Below are positions 1 to 8,366 of a DNA stretch of 64,000 nt, piece by piece. The stretch comes from Tamlana crocina (lineage in GTDB: Bacteria > Bacteroidota > Bacteroidia > Flavobacteriales > Flavobacteriaceae), in contig CP158972.1 of NCBI GenBank assembly GCA_040429635.1, positions 873,501-937,500 on the forward strand, given 5' to 3'. Numbering within the stretch: the first letter of the stretch is position 1; each line of letters begins with the position of its first letter. A model generated the notes under the pieces. It did no database searches. It worked only from the letters and a program-made list of their open reading frames with translations, and was not told the DNA's origin. The position numbers and the translations under genes were made by a program.

Positions 1-1787
1 TTCCATTGGTAATAGTTGTTCGCTGTTCCGTTAAAACTGTATAGCCATTGGTTGCTAATTGTGATGGGCGATGTTGAAGGATTGGCATTTAAGGCACTGG
101 TGAAATTCATCACGCCGTTGTTGTCTTCCAAATACCCAATTTGCCAAAAGCCGTTTCTGTTTACGGGAGCGCTCCAATAATTGTAATTGTACAAATTTGT
201 GGTGCCTTGTTGCCTTTGAAGCAAAAAACCGTCACCCGAGTTAGAGCTCGTGCCTGTGTGGTTTTGTATGAGTTGGGCTTCCCCATTTAGGTCAATCATA
301 CCGTTTGTGTTAATGTTGATGGCGTTTTCGGTTTCTAACAGAATGCCATCTTCAACGATTAAAGTGGCGCCGTTTTCAATTTCAATTTCCCTCACATGGG
401 CATCAAAAGTTAAGTAGGCATCTGCATCGCTTTTTATGGTTAACTTTAAACAAGAATCGGTGTCGCCTGGGGCATTTCCAGTACCTGAACCATTATGGAA
501 ATTTGAACCATCCCAAACAATTTGGTCGGTGTAACGCAATGTAAAATAGTGGTTGCTGTTAAAACTAACACCGGTTGCCGTGGCTGTAGTACCAGAAACA
601 GCCAGGTCGTAAACCTCGTTTGGAGACGAGAAATCGTAGTTGTTGTCGATGACTAACTGTAGCGGGGAACACCCATTAAAACCAGTTAAATCAATGGTGC
701 TAATATCAAAAGATAGTGTAACGGTGCCAATATCCCCACGTCTGCTAACCCGCCATATGGAATTTAATTGCTCGGTGTAATCACTCGAATTTGTCGAAAA
801 GTTATAAGTAGGATTTAAAGTTTCTTCTCCCCAGAATAAATATTCGTCATTATCAAGATCGGAAGGGTTACTCATTCTAACAATACCCGTGCCTTGCGAA
901 TCGGTATGGTTACTGCCATCAGAAGCTTGGCCAATACCGGCGACATGGTGGTCAAAATTACCATTTCCGGGGTTGTCTTCATTGTAATAATCTTCCGAAG
1001 TTAACGACGTGTTATACTTGGCCGATAAATAATTATTGATGATAATGCGCTGAGCGGTATTCACTTTCTCTTTAAAAATGACCAATTCGGTAGCATCACC
1101 AGAAAACCCGTTAGATCCAGAGGTGTTTGCGCCTAAATTAAATCGTTGTGTGGCATGCGAACTATAAGTTGAGGTATTGGCTCTGCTCTGTAGTAAACTT
1201 TGGTCTCTGTATAATTGTTTTCCGGTTGTAGGGTGTGCATCGTAAGCCCAAATGGAATATGATGTTAAATTGCTCAATCCGCCAACTTGTATTCTGGCGT
1301 CAGTACTGCAGCAAGTACCAATATCGTAATAAACCGTTCCATTCCAAGGTATGTGGCAAGAAAACCGTGTGCTGCCCACCAAGGGGTCAGTGGTGTAAAC
1401 AGATGATTGTTGTGTGGTGTTATCGGCTCTTGTAACAATAAACGACGAGGCTTGGTTGGTAATAAAGTTGGAAGTAGTAAGGGTAAGCCCAGTTCTCAAT
1501 CGGTTACTGCCATTAAAACTTACTTCGTCGTAGCCATTCAAGGCATTGGTGACCAATGTAGGGCGCTGTGCCCCCGTTTCGCTAATATCAAAATCTGAAA
1601 TTCCGGCCGAGTTTTCCCATCCGTCTACTGAGTTTCCAGAGGTTGAAATACCGTTGTCTGGCCTGTACCAAATAATAAGGTTTGATGAACCGTTATTGGT
1701 GCCAACGCCGCCAGGGCCAGTTTGCGAATACGTTTTATAAAAACATGCAAATGTGAAAACTATCGAAAATAATTTAAAAACATTCAT
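1..1787 (-). CDS. Large secreted LamG-like surface protein (C-terminus beyond the window)
   Basis: The reading frame is open from an ATG at 1787 to the left edge of the window, about 595 codons, so the 3' end is missing. It begins with a signal peptide ending near YSQ (residues 1-22). Residues about 30-240 look like a concanavalin/LamG-type jelly roll, with IIWYRPDNG and a run near VFKEKVN..IINNYLSAKYN that often closes this domain in Flavobacteria. Next comes a HHVAGIGQ region and a beta-rich segment (residues 450-570) containing NYWSAPV. Such proteins usually end in a type IX secretion sorting domain, but that part lies outside the window. It is probably exported and cell-surface bound; the ligand is unknown. 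The many short frames on the opposite strand here are shadows. Confidence 0.8.
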   Translation of the reverse strand, partial: MNVFKLFSIVFTFACFYKTYSQTGPGGVGTNNGSSNLIIWYRPDNGISTSGNSVDGWENSAGISDFDISETGAQRPTLVTNALNGYDEVSFNGSNRLRTGLTLTTSNFITNQASSFIVTRADNTTQQSSVYTTDPLVGSTRFSCHIPWNGTVYYDIGTCCSTDARIQVGGLSNLTSYSIWAYDAHPTTGKQLYRDQSLLQSRANTSTYSSHATQRFNLGANTSGSNGFSGDATELVIFKEKVNTAQRIIINNYLSAKYNTSLTSEDYYNEDNPGNGNFDHHVAGIGQASDGSNHTDSQGTGIVRMSNPSDLDNDEYLFWGEETLNPTYNFSTNSSDYTEQLNSIWRVSRRGDIGTVTLSFDISTIDLTGFNGCSPLQLVIDNNYDFSSPNEVYDLAVSGTTATATGVSFNSNHYFTLRYTDQIVWDGSNFHNGSGTGNAPGDTDSCLKLTIKSDADAYLTFDAHVREIEIENGATLIVEDGILLETENAININTNGMIDLNGEAQLIQNHTGTSSNSGDGFLLQRQQGTTNLYNYNYWSAPVNRNGFWQIGYLEDNNGVMNFTSALNANPSTSPITISNQWLYSFNGTANNYYQW

Positions 1788-2199
1788 AGTGAGAGAAACA
1801 ATGAGGGTTGTATTAAAATATTTTTAAAAACAAAAAAGATTGTTTAGAGGTATAGACACGCACTAAACCAAATATGTCACATAGGCGTCAAAAAAAGTGA
1901 TGGGATATCATAATATAATAGCAATTTACAGGGTTTGTTTTGAGAGACTGTAATGTGAAGTAAATGTAAACATTTTTTTTAAAGCGGGTTTAAAATTTAC
2001 TTGACTGATATGCAGTTAGTTGTGTTGATTATGCTAAAGTTGAAATTGATATAAAAGGACTAAAACGTTAATTTTGCTTTAAATTTAAATCAGGCCTCGA
2101 TAAGTTTATTTTTTTTATTAAATTTATGTGCTTTAAAAAAATAAGGCTTAAATAACAAATCTACTTTTATAAATTTAATACCTAAAAAACCCTAAAAAT
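1788..2199. other. Intergenic region between divergent genes
   Basis: These 412 bp are very AT-rich and hold no convincing gene. A weak -7-like TACTTTTA lies at 2162-2169, about 30 nt before the small gene at 2200, but I see no good -33 TTTG partner. No clear TAnnTTTG was found for the leftward surface-protein gene. Confidence 0.5.
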
Positions 2200-2397
2200 A
2201 TGGCAAGAGCAATGCTTGAGTATACCAAAACTATTCTTAATAAGGTGAGTTTTGATGCAACGTTGTTTTGCAGAGAAGTACAAAAGGCAGTACAACGATT
2301 ACTGCCTTATGAGATTGAAGAACTTAAAGAGTTTATTCATTCTTTAGTACGGCAAAACCCAGAATTAAATCAATGTTTGATTTATTTAAAACCATAA
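2200..2397 (+). CDS. Conserved small protein of unknown function (65 aa)
   Basis: This is a 65-residue soluble protein beginning MARAMLEYTK and ending CLIYLKP. It is predicted mostly helical, with no signal peptide and no membrane segment. From memory, near-identical proteins of this length occur in many Flavobacteriaceae, which argues that it is a real, conserved gene; no function is known to me. It is followed within 10 bp by a strong hairpin terminator, so it is likely a single-gene transcript. The divergent neighbour is a surface protein, but nothing links the two. Cys24 and Cys59 are the only cysteines. Confidence 0.75.
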   Translation: MARAMLEYTKTILNKVSFDATLFCREVQKAVQRLLPYEIEELKEFIHSLVRQNPELNQCLIYLKP

Positions 2398-2403
2398 AAA
2401 ATG

Positions 2404-2427
2404 AGCGGCTTATAGCCGCTTTTTTTA
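2404..2427 (+). terminator. Rho-independent terminator of the 65-aa gene
   Basis: A 7-bp stem AGCGGCT/AGCCGCT with a 3-nt loop is followed by a T run, seven bases after the stop codon. Confidence 0.85.
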
Positions 2428-2429
2428 TT

Positions 2430-2587
2430 GAACTCGTTTAAACTTTTTCAATTGTCTAAAAAATTGTCCTTTTTACCCATTTTTTGCTTTTTTTCTTTCC
2501 GTAGCGATGCTATGCAACTCAAAAAAATCTTCAACTGGGCAAAAAATGCCTGATTTTCACTTCTATCCAAAAAGTTTAAACGAGTTC
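2430..2587. repeat. Long inverted-repeat element (about 158 bp, 19-bp perfect ends)
   Basis: The 19 bases at 2430-2448 (beginning GAACTCGTTTAAAC) are the exact reverse complement of 2569-2587. Inside, CATTTTTTGC (2478-2487) pairs with GCAAAAAATG (2539-2548), and TAGCGATGCTA (2502-2512) is a small central palindrome. The whole segment can fold as a nested hairpin. It has no coding capacity. It resembles a MITE or REP-type element, or a long bidirectional structure between genes. No second copy is in this window. Confidence 0.7.
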
Positions 2588-2610
2588 ATTGTAAAACTAT
2601 TGGCTTGATG

Positions 2611-2618
2611 TATATTTG
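2611..2618 (+). promoter_or_regulatory. Flavobacterial -7 promoter element of the metal operon
   Basis: TATATTTG matches the Bacteroidota -7 consensus TAnnTTTG. Transcription would begin near 2625, only about five bases before the ATT codon that best fits the N-terminus of the next gene. Confidence 0.6.
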
Positions 2619-2629
2619 CAAAAAAAAAT

Positions 2630-3022
2630 ATTCTGAAAAAATATATAGCCATATTGTTTGTTTTAGTGCTTTCGGCACGACCTATGTATTACATGGGGCA
2701 AATGGCATATTACGAATTGAATATCGACTACATTATAAAGACTTATTGTGTAAATGTTGATAAGCCCGAAATGCAGTGTAACGGAAAGTGCCACTTGGCC
2801 CAACAACTGCAAATCGATGCGAACAATTCTAGTGACGGCGATGCCAATAGTACGGCTGTGGTTTTAGAGTGTTTTTATCCGGTTTTTAGTGCCGAACAAG
2901 ATTATATTTTTCCAACATATTTTCAAGTGTTGCCTCTCAAAAATAAATTAGATTACTACACCAATTCGTATGCATTTCTTCGTGAAATGTCACTCGAAAA
3001 ACCACCCAATTGTAAGGTTTAA
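2630..3022 (+). CDS. Small exported protein with CNGKCH motif, probable metal binding
   Basis: There is no ATG at the 5' end. A TTG at 2654 would start inside the hydrophobic leader. An ATT at 2630 gives a full leader (I/M-LKKYIAILFVLVLSARP) that fits a signal or anchor segment better, so I place the start there with caution. The mature part has a Cys in IIKTYCVN and a CNGKCHLAQQL motif (about residue 54), which looks like a soft-metal or thiol site. The second half has no recognised domain. It opens a tight gene set with an MbnP-like lipoprotein, a di-heme peroxidase and an outer membrane barrel, so a role in copper or another metal is likely but inferred. Confidence 0.65.
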   Translation: MLKKYIAILFVLVLSARPMYYMGQMAYYELNIDYIIKTYCVNVDKPEMQCNGKCHLAQQLQIDANNSSDGDANSTAVVLECFYPVFSAEQDYIFPTYFQVLPLKNKLDYYTNSYAFLREMSLEKPPNCKV

Positions 3023-3174
3023 AATTCCAAATTTATAAGACTAGCCATTATAGTTTTATGGTTGTTCTTTATTGATGTAATAGTATTTACTAAACGCCTA
3101 TAATGCGTGTTTGGTTGATGCTTGGCTATGCTTGCTTGCCATAAAAGCAGCTCTTTTTTAAATTTTACAAATAA

Positions 3175-3954
3175 ATGAAACTTACTAAATATGCATGCGC
3201 TGCCATGCTTGCCCTATCTATTGTAGCCTGTTCTTCTAATGACGACGAAACTGTTTCAGGTGAAGGAAACCTCATTGTTGAATTCGATAATTCGTACGCG
3301 GGTTCCGATTTACTTTTAAATGCCTCGACTTACAACGCTGTCGATACCGAAAAAATCAAAATTTCGGCAGTTAAATACATAGTGAGTAATATCAAATTGG
3401 AAGATGAAAACGGAAATGTTTATGAAGTGCCAAAAAACGAATCGTATTTTATAGTTGATGAGTCTTCAGAAAGTTCTCAAATGATTGATTTGTCCGGTGT
3501 TCCTGCTGGAAATTATACCAAAATAACTTACGGCATTGGTGTAGATCAAGAAAAATACTTGGAAGGCGCCGATGGTCAAGGCGATTTTTTAACCCAGGCA
3601 CAAGATGCAGGGATGATGTGGAGTTGGCAAGCTGGTTATAAGTTCTTGGTGTTTGAAGGTGTTTATACTTCAGAAACAACCACAGCCGAAACAGCTTTTG
3701 CGTTCCACATGGGGTCGCACGGTTCGTCTGTAGATAATTATAAGGAAATTACTTTGACCATGCCAACAACAGCGAGGGTGCGCACCGATTTGAGCCCAAT
3801 TGTCCATGTGGTGGTTGATTTGGATAATATTCTTAACGGCACCACTCAATTTATGTTGGATGATGCCCCGCAAATCCATGTCGATGCGGTAAAGTCACCA
3901 CAAATAGCGACTAATGCGAGTGGCATGTTTATGGTGCACCACATACATAACTAA
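3175..3954 (+). CDS. MbnP-like copper-associated lipoprotein
   Basis: A 259-residue protein with a lipoprotein signal (cleavage before Cys19, VACSS). The body matches the MbnP family (PF20243): the conserved KYIVSNIKLED stretch, PAGNYTKITYGIGVD, the MMWSWQAGYKF segment and FAFHMGSHG. In the known MbnP/MbnH pair, the partner di-heme enzyme oxidises a Trp of MbnP to help build a copper site; the Trp-rich MMWSW region and His residues here make that possible, but this is inferred. The next gene is exactly such a di-heme protein. Anchored probably in the periplasm or at the outer membrane. A hairpin separates it from the next gene. Confidence 0.8.
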   Translation: MKLTKYACAAMLALSIVACSSNDDETVSGEGNLIVEFDNSYAGSDLLLNASTYNAVDTEKIKISAVKYIVSNIKLEDENGNVYEVPKNESYFIVDESSESSQMIDLSGVPAGNYTKITYGIGVDQEKYLEGADGQGDFLTQAQDAGMMWSWQAGYKFLVFEGVYTSETTTAETAFAFHMGSHGSSVDNYKEITLTMPTTARVRTDLSPIVHVVVDLDNILNGTTQFMLDDAPQIHVDAVKSPQIATNASGMFMVHHIHN

Positions 3955-3964
3955 TAAAAACTAG

Positions 3965-4002
3965 CCTTAAAGTTTGGTCGGGTTTTCGGCTAAACTTTAA
4001 GG
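3965..4002 (+). terminator. Intercistronic hairpin between MbnP-like and peroxidase genes
   Basis: CCTTAAAGTTT (3965-3975) pairs perfectly with AAACTTTAAGG (3992-4002) and is followed by TTTATTT. It may act as a partial terminator or as an mRNA-stabilising hairpin between the two cistrons. Confidence 0.55.
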
Positions 4003-4015
4003 TTTATTTAAACGT

Positions 4016-5074
4016 GTGAAAAAGCAATTATTAGTTTTTGTGTGTTTGGGTTTGTTGTGGTCTTGTTCAACGGATAACGATGATGGGTATGTTCCAGTAC
4101 CCGTAGCATTGAATGTAGAACAGCCTGCTAATTTCCCAGAAATAAAATACAATTTGGAGGCCAATCTGCCTACCGATGCGGGTTTCGAACTAGGAAAAAA
4201 ATTGTTTTACGAAGGCAATCTATCGTCTAGCGGAATTATTTCCTGCGGATTTTGCCACGAGCAAGCTTCGGCATTTACCCATCATGGACATACCATTAGC
4301 CATGGCGAAAACGGACTGGAAGGTTTCCGAAACACACAGCCCATTCAGAATTTGGCATATTTTAGTGAATTCACTTGGGACGGTGCCGCTATCCATTTGG
4401 ATCTGCAACCCATCATCCCGATTACCGCCGAAGTGGAAATGAACGAAACCATTCCGTCGGTATTGAAGAAATTGGAAAATTTACCCGATTACCCCGATAT
4501 GTTCAACCGCGCTTTTGGTACACCCGAAATCAATTCCGAGCGCATGCTCAAAGCCTTGTCGCAATTTATGGTGATGATGGTGTCCTCAAACTCCAAATAC
4601 GATAAAGTGGTTCGAGGAGAGGACGGCGTAGAGTTCACCGAATTGGAAGCTGAAGGCCGAGCCATTTTTAACGAAAAATGTGCCTCGTGCCATGCCACCG
4701 ATTTGTTTTCCGATCAAACTTATAGAAATAACGGCATTCCCTTCAATCCTAAGTTTAAAGATGAGGAAAAAGGCAGACAACGGGTTTCTGGCTATGCATC
4801 CGATTTTTACAAATTTAGGGTGCCCAGTTTACGAAATATTGAATACTCGTTTCCGTACATGCACGATGGGCGTTTTGGAACTTTGGAAGCCGTACTCGAT
4901 TTTTACGCTTTCGGCATGGCTGAAAATGGTGGTGAAATCGACCCCATTTTAAGAAAAGAAGATGGCCGTTTGGGCATCGACCTTTCTGAACACGATAAAG
5001 AAGCCATTATTGCTTTTTTGAAAACATTGACTGATCACGAATTTTTAAACGATGAACGTTTTGCAGAATTTTAG
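4016..5074 (+). CDS. Di-heme cytochrome c peroxidase / MauG (MbnH)-like lipoprotein
   Basis: The start is a GTG at 4016. A lipoprotein signal ends at WSCSTD. Two c-type heme sites are present: CGFCH (about residue 79) and CASCH (about residue 222), the layout of the CcpA/MauG family, and length (352 aa) is typical. C-terminal SLRNIEYSFPYMHDGRF is a family signature with the Met/His region near the second heme. Directly after an MbnP-like gene, it is most likely the MbnH-type partner that oxidatively modifies MbnP rather than a simple peroxide scavenger; this is inference from gene pairing. It acts outside the cytoplasm. Confidence 0.88.
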   Translation: MKKQLLVFVCLGLLWSCSTDNDDGYVPVPVALNVEQPANFPEIKYNLEANLPTDAGFELGKKLFYEGNLSSSGIISCGFCHEQASAFTHHGHTISHGENGLEGFRNTQPIQNLAYFSEFTWDGAAIHLDLQPIIPITAEVEMNETIPSVLKKLENLPDYPDMFNRAFGTPEINSERMLKALSQFMVMMVSSNSKYDKVVRGEDGVEFTELEAEGRAIFNEKCASCHATDLFSDQTYRNNGIPFNPKFKDEEKGRQRVSGYASDFYKFRVPSLRNIEYSFPYMHDGRFGTLEAVLDFYAFGMAENGGEIDPILRKEDGRLGIDLSEHDKEAIIAFLKTLTDHEFLNDERFAEF

Positions 5075-5075
5075 A

Positions 5076-6044
5076 ATGAAATATTTAGTGCTGGCTTTAT
5101 TGCTAACTTTTTTATCAATAAAAATCCATGCTTCAAATTGTTGCGACACACATGCGCATTACAGTTTTGAACCCGAATGCGATTTGTGCGGATGCTCAAC
5201 CAGTAGTGGCAGTTTTGGCTTTGGCTCGTTGAAAAATTCCAATTTTGTGGGGCTGCGCTATATCTATCAAAATTTTAAATCGAAGGACGGGATTTTCAAC
5301 AACTCGCCGTCCAGCGAAGAAAGTTTCAATACTTATCAACTTTGGGCGCGCGTGCCCGTAGCAAAGAATTTTTATTTAAGTAGCATTGTGCCGTATCAAG
5401 ATTTACACCGAAAATTTGAAGACCGTACCGAGCACATCAATGGTTTGGGCGATATGAATGTGGTGGGCTGGTATCAAATCACTTTTTACAAAAAACAAAA
5501 GAAAGACGAAGTAGTATTTTCAACCGAACGTAAACCTTCTGGTCACCGTTTGCAAATAGGCGTGGGCGCCAAGTTGCCTACGGGTGAATTTGAAGAAACT
5601 TTAACCGATAGGGTAAACCCAGGCTTTCAAGTAGGCACGGGCAGTTTTGATGGTATTTTTGCGCTCAATTACGGGTATAGCGGCAAACGCATTGGCGTTA
5701 ATAATACGGTAACTTATTATTTAAAATCTGAAAACAAAAACGATTACCGTTTTGGCGACCAGTTTAGTTATGCTTCCAATTTGTATTATTCCATCCCGAA
5801 AACCACCTATATTGTGATGCCGTTTGTGGGTATTTCTGGCGATGTGTACCAATCCATTAAACAATTTGGCGAAGAAGTGCCAGAAACCGATGGCAATATT
5901 TTAAGTGGTTCGTTGGGCTCGGAAGTGGTTTTTAATCGCTTTACGGTTGGGGCTAATTACACATTCCCCATACAGCAAAATCTATTCGGTGATAATGTGC
6001 AGTCTAAAAATAGGGTGTCGGTTTATTTTAATTTGACGTTGTAG
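5076..6044 (+). CDS. Outer membrane beta-barrel with Cys-rich N-terminus
   Basis: I choose the ATG at 5076 (MKYLVLALLL), two bases after the peroxidase stop, because it starts directly with a signal peptide; a frame-compatible ATG at 5052 would overlap the previous gene. The mature N-terminus carries CC, CDLC and CGC cysteines within about 25 residues after the signal, followed by alternating aromatic/polar strands ending in FNLTL, the usual barrel end. The last gene of the metal operon, it may be the outer membrane export or uptake channel for the substrate of the MbnP-like protein. The exact transport role is not shown by the sequence. Confidence 0.75.
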   Translation: MKYLVLALLLTFLSIKIHASNCCDTHAHYSFEPECDLCGCSTSSGSFGFGSLKNSNFVGLRYIYQNFKSKDGIFNNSPSSEESFNTYQLWARVPVAKNFYLSSIVPYQDLHRKFEDRTEHINGLGDMNVVGWYQITFYKKQKKDEVVFSTERKPSGHRLQIGVGAKLPTGEFEETLTDRVNPGFQVGTGSFDGIFALNYGYSGKRIGVNNTVTYYLKSENKNDYRFGDQFSYASNLYYSIPKTTYIVMPFVGISGDVYQSIKQFGEEVPETDGNILSGSLGSEVVFNRFTVGANYTFPIQQNLFGDNVQSKNRVSVYFNLTL

Positions 6045-6082
6045 TTTTTGCTATATTTTTCAGAGGATAGGCAATCAATTTA

Positions 6083-6117
6083 AACAACAAACGCCCTTAA
6101 AACGGGCGTTTGTTGTT
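6083..6117. terminator. Strong bidirectional terminator
   Basis: AACAACAAACGCCC pairs perfectly with GGGCGTTTGTTGTT around a 7-nt loop. It lies between the metal operon (rightward) and the toxin-antitoxin pair (leftward). Confidence 0.85.
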
Positions 6118-6138
6118 AGGAATTAGGAAATCCGTTTT

Positions 6139-6441
6139 TTAAACATCTTTGTCTAATTTGTTTGGGTGTTGTCTTGTGTCAAATATTGTAACAATATTGA
6201 TTCGCTTAGAATTATAGCGATAGTATAATGTTGTTTGTTTAGTGATTACACATTTTCTTAAACCCTTTCCTTTTTTAGATTCAGGAAATATCTCTGGCTG
6301 ATTTTTAACTATTTCTATAGAAGAATCTAATTTTTCAACAAACTCTCTTTTTACTTTGTCAGACCATTCGGCAATTAAATACTCGAAAAGTTTTTCTAAT
6401 TTCTTTTCTGCTGTTTTTGAAATAACAACTTTTCTACTCAA
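6139..6441 (-). CDS. RelE/ParE-family toxin
   Basis: A 100-residue basic protein with the ParE/RelE fold pattern: an N-terminal helix pair (AEKKLEKLFEYLIAEWSDK), then KNQPEIFPESKKGKGLRKCVI, TTLYYRYN and a C-terminal VTIFDTRQHP strand. That last segment is typical of the Bacteroidota branch of RelE/ParE toxins. It begins one base after the stop of the upstream antitoxin, so the two are co-translated. By family, it could be an mRNA interferase or a gyrase inhibitor; the sequence alone does not decide. Confidence 0.88.
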   Translation of the reverse strand: MSRKVVISKTAEKKLEKLFEYLIAEWSDKVKREFVEKLDSSIEIVKNQPEIFPESKKGKGLRKCVITKQTTLYYRYNSKRINIVTIFDTRQHPNKLDKDV

Positions 6442-6442
6442 C

Positions 6443-6664
6443 TTATCTGTGTTTTTGTATAAAAGTATTGTAATCCGTTACTTCACCATTTTTTATTTCT
6501 TGGGAAGCTTTCTCGATTTCTTTACGTTGTTCGATAGATAAATCGTCCCAAAAGTCAGATGCTTTTTCCTTTTTGAAAATGTTTTTAATGGACACAATTA
6601 TTTTTGGGTTTTCAGTATCCAAAAGCATTTTTACCAGTTTGATTTTCTCAGCCTGAATATCCAT
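6443..6664 (-). CDS. Antitoxin of the RelE/ParE pair
   Basis: A 73-residue acidic-helical protein lying immediately upstream of the toxin. It shows the frequent Bacteroidota antitoxin pattern: VKMLLDTENPKIIVSIKNIF, FWDDLS..QRKEIEKA and GEVTDYNTFIQKHR. The N-terminal part probably dimerises and the C-terminal part wraps the toxin. No classic ribbon-helix-helix or HTH is obvious. A -7-like TACTTTTG lies on the minus strand at 6688-6681, about 20 nt upstream of the start, suggesting a short leader and autoregulation. Confidence 0.85.
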   Translation of the reverse strand: MDIQAEKIKLVKMLLDTENPKIIVSIKNIFKKEKASDFWDDLSIEQRKEIEKASQEIKNGEVTDYNTFIQKHR

Positions 6665-6989
6665 AGCATTTTAATTTATTCAAAAGTAACGATTTAAACT
6701 TAAAGTTGTGTTGGGGTGATGGTTTTTTGAAAATGAAGTTCTATGTACTAAATACTCGTAAGTTAAGGGATTAAAGATAATGTTTTTCGGTTTAGCACTG
6801 ACGTTAGCAATTCCGAGTGGATTTGCGTAAAGCCCGCCCTGAACGAAGTCGAAGAGTAGTCGAATCCGCTGTAATTGTGGTTATTTGTTGCTATTTCGTT
6901 GTTTTTCAAAGTTCAAATTATTTCGCTAAATTTCAATTCCGATTGAGGAAGTAACTCATCAGATTGCTAAATTCCGTATTCAGTTTGTT
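6665..6989. other. Intergenic region with a dispersed repeat fragment
   Basis: These 325 bp hold no clear gene. Around 6838-6855 there is GAACGAAGTCGAAGAG, a member of the GAGCGGAGTCGAAG repeat family that recurs in other gaps of this window. The minus-strand promoter of the antitoxin gene sits at 6681-6688. Confidence 0.5.
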
Positions 6990-7223
6990 TTAAAATTCCT
7001 TTTTTGTTTTCTCCAGTTTTAATTTCAATTCCTGAATTTTTGTGTTTTTATCTTTAAGCTCCATTTGAAAATACTTTAGACTTGTAAGTAAATAAATCAA
7101 TACAAGAACATTTCTAAAATCGATTGAGTTATATTCGGTCAAGAAATCAAATTTGCTCAAAATCCATAAAATTCCAAATAGTGCAATTGATACTGTAGAA
7201 ATTATTTTTAATGTTTTTTTCAT
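6990..7223 (-). CDS. Small membrane protein with C-terminal coiled coil
   Basis: A 77-residue protein with two probable membrane helices (residues 5-23 and about 38-54) and a charged helical tail (MELKDKNTKIQELKLKLEKTKK) that reads as a coiled coil. I do not recognise a family. The composition is AT-rich and Lys-rich. It is a single leftward gene between the toxin-antitoxin pair and oxyR, with no clear partner. Confidence 0.5.
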   Translation of the reverse strand: MKKTLKIISTVSIALFGILWILSKFDFLTEYNSIDFRNVLVLIYLLTSLKYFQMELKDKNTKIQELKLKLEKTKKEF

Positions 7224-7392
7224 TTATTTTCAGTTTAGGCGCGTTCAGCCAATGAATGACAACTTGTTTATATCAATATTGAAAACCCTATAATGTCCCA
7301 TTTTGGAAGGATAAGTATATTTTTACCATAATTTCCATTTTTATCCCCCGGGGTTTTTCAATCAGCACTAATATAAAAATAATTCTTACAAA

Positions 7393-8331
7393 CTATTTTG
7401 GCAACGGACTAATAATTTTTACATCCTGAAAGGCAATCGCTCCACGGATGATGCCCGAAATAACATCCTGTAACGCTTCGATAATTTGCATTTTCAATTC
7501 GCTTTTGTGGTAAATAATGCTTACCTCTCGGGCGGGCGATGGCTCGGTAAAATAATGCAGGTTGGGTTGCTCTTTTTCGTTAATATCCAAAGTGTGCAGG
7601 TAGGGCAACAGCGTCATGCCCAAACCTTCGTTAGAGAGTTTTATCAGGGTTTCAATACTGCCACTTTCCAGTTGGAATTGGTCGTCATTCTGGTTTTTAA
7701 ACGCTTTACACAGGTTAATCACACCATCTCGGAAACAATGGCCGTCTTCCAACAGCAACATGTCGTTAATATCCAAATCGGCCACTTCAATTTTTTTGTT
7801 GGAATGTAAGCGGTGTCCTTGGGGAATATAACTTACAAAAGGCTCGTAATACAGCACACGTTCCTTAATGTTTTCTTGTTCTAGAGGTGTGGCGGCAATA
7901 GCGGCGTCTAAATGCCCGTCTTTTATTCGAGTGATGATTTCTTCGGTGGTAAGTTCCTCTATTTTAAGCTTTACCTTGGGGTGTTTTTTTATAAAAGTTT
8001 TTAGGAACATGGGCAACAAAGTGGGCATAACCGTGGGGATAACGCCCAGTTTAAACTCACCGCCAATAAAGCCTTTTTGTTGGTCTACAATATCCTGGAT
8101 GCGGTACGATTCGTTAACAATATTGCGGGCTTGGTTCACTATTTTTTTACCTACTTCGGTAAGTTCGATGGGTTTTTTGCTACGGTCGAAAATCTGGATG
8201 TCCAATTCGTCCTCCAGCTTCTGTATTTGCATACTTAAAGTGGGTTGGGTCACAAAGCATTTTTCAGCGGCCTTGGTGAAGTTCTGGTTTTCGGCCACGG
8301 CCAATACATAATATAATTGGGTAATCGTCAT
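7393..8331 (-). CDS. oxyR: Hydrogen peroxide sensor OxyR (LysR family)
   Basis: A 312-residue LysR regulator. The N-terminal winged HTH covers residues 1-60 (NFTKAAEKCFVTQPTLSMQIQKLE). The substrate-type domain carries Cys199 in GHCFRD and Cys208 in INLCKAF, matching the two redox cysteines of OxyR in number and position. On oxidation, the disulfide would switch it to an activator of peroxide-defence genes. It is divergent from dps, a standard OxyR target, with a shared 105-bp control region. Confidence that it is OxyR rather than another LysR protein is high. Confidence 0.95.
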   Translation of the reverse strand: MTITQLYYVLAVAENQNFTKAAEKCFVTQPTLSMQIQKLEDELDIQIFDRSKKPIELTEVGKKIVNQARNIVNESYRIQDIVDQQKGFIGGEFKLGVIPTVMPTLLPMFLKTFIKKHPKVKLKIEELTTEEIITRIKDGHLDAAIAATPLEQENIKERVLYYEPFVSYIPQGHRLHSNKKIEVADLDINDMLLLEDGHCFRDGVINLCKAFKNQNDDQFQLESGSIETLIKLSNEGLGMTLLPYLHTLDINEKEQPNLHYFTEPSPAREVSIIYHKSELKMQIIEALQDVISGIIRGAIAFQDVKIISPLPK

Positions 8332-8366
8332 ACATATAAAATTAGGCTATAAAAATATAAAAAGTA

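Noticed and set aside
1235..1740. Three short rightward frames near the left end
   Set aside because: They lie opposite the long leftward surface-protein frame and have no domain or start context.
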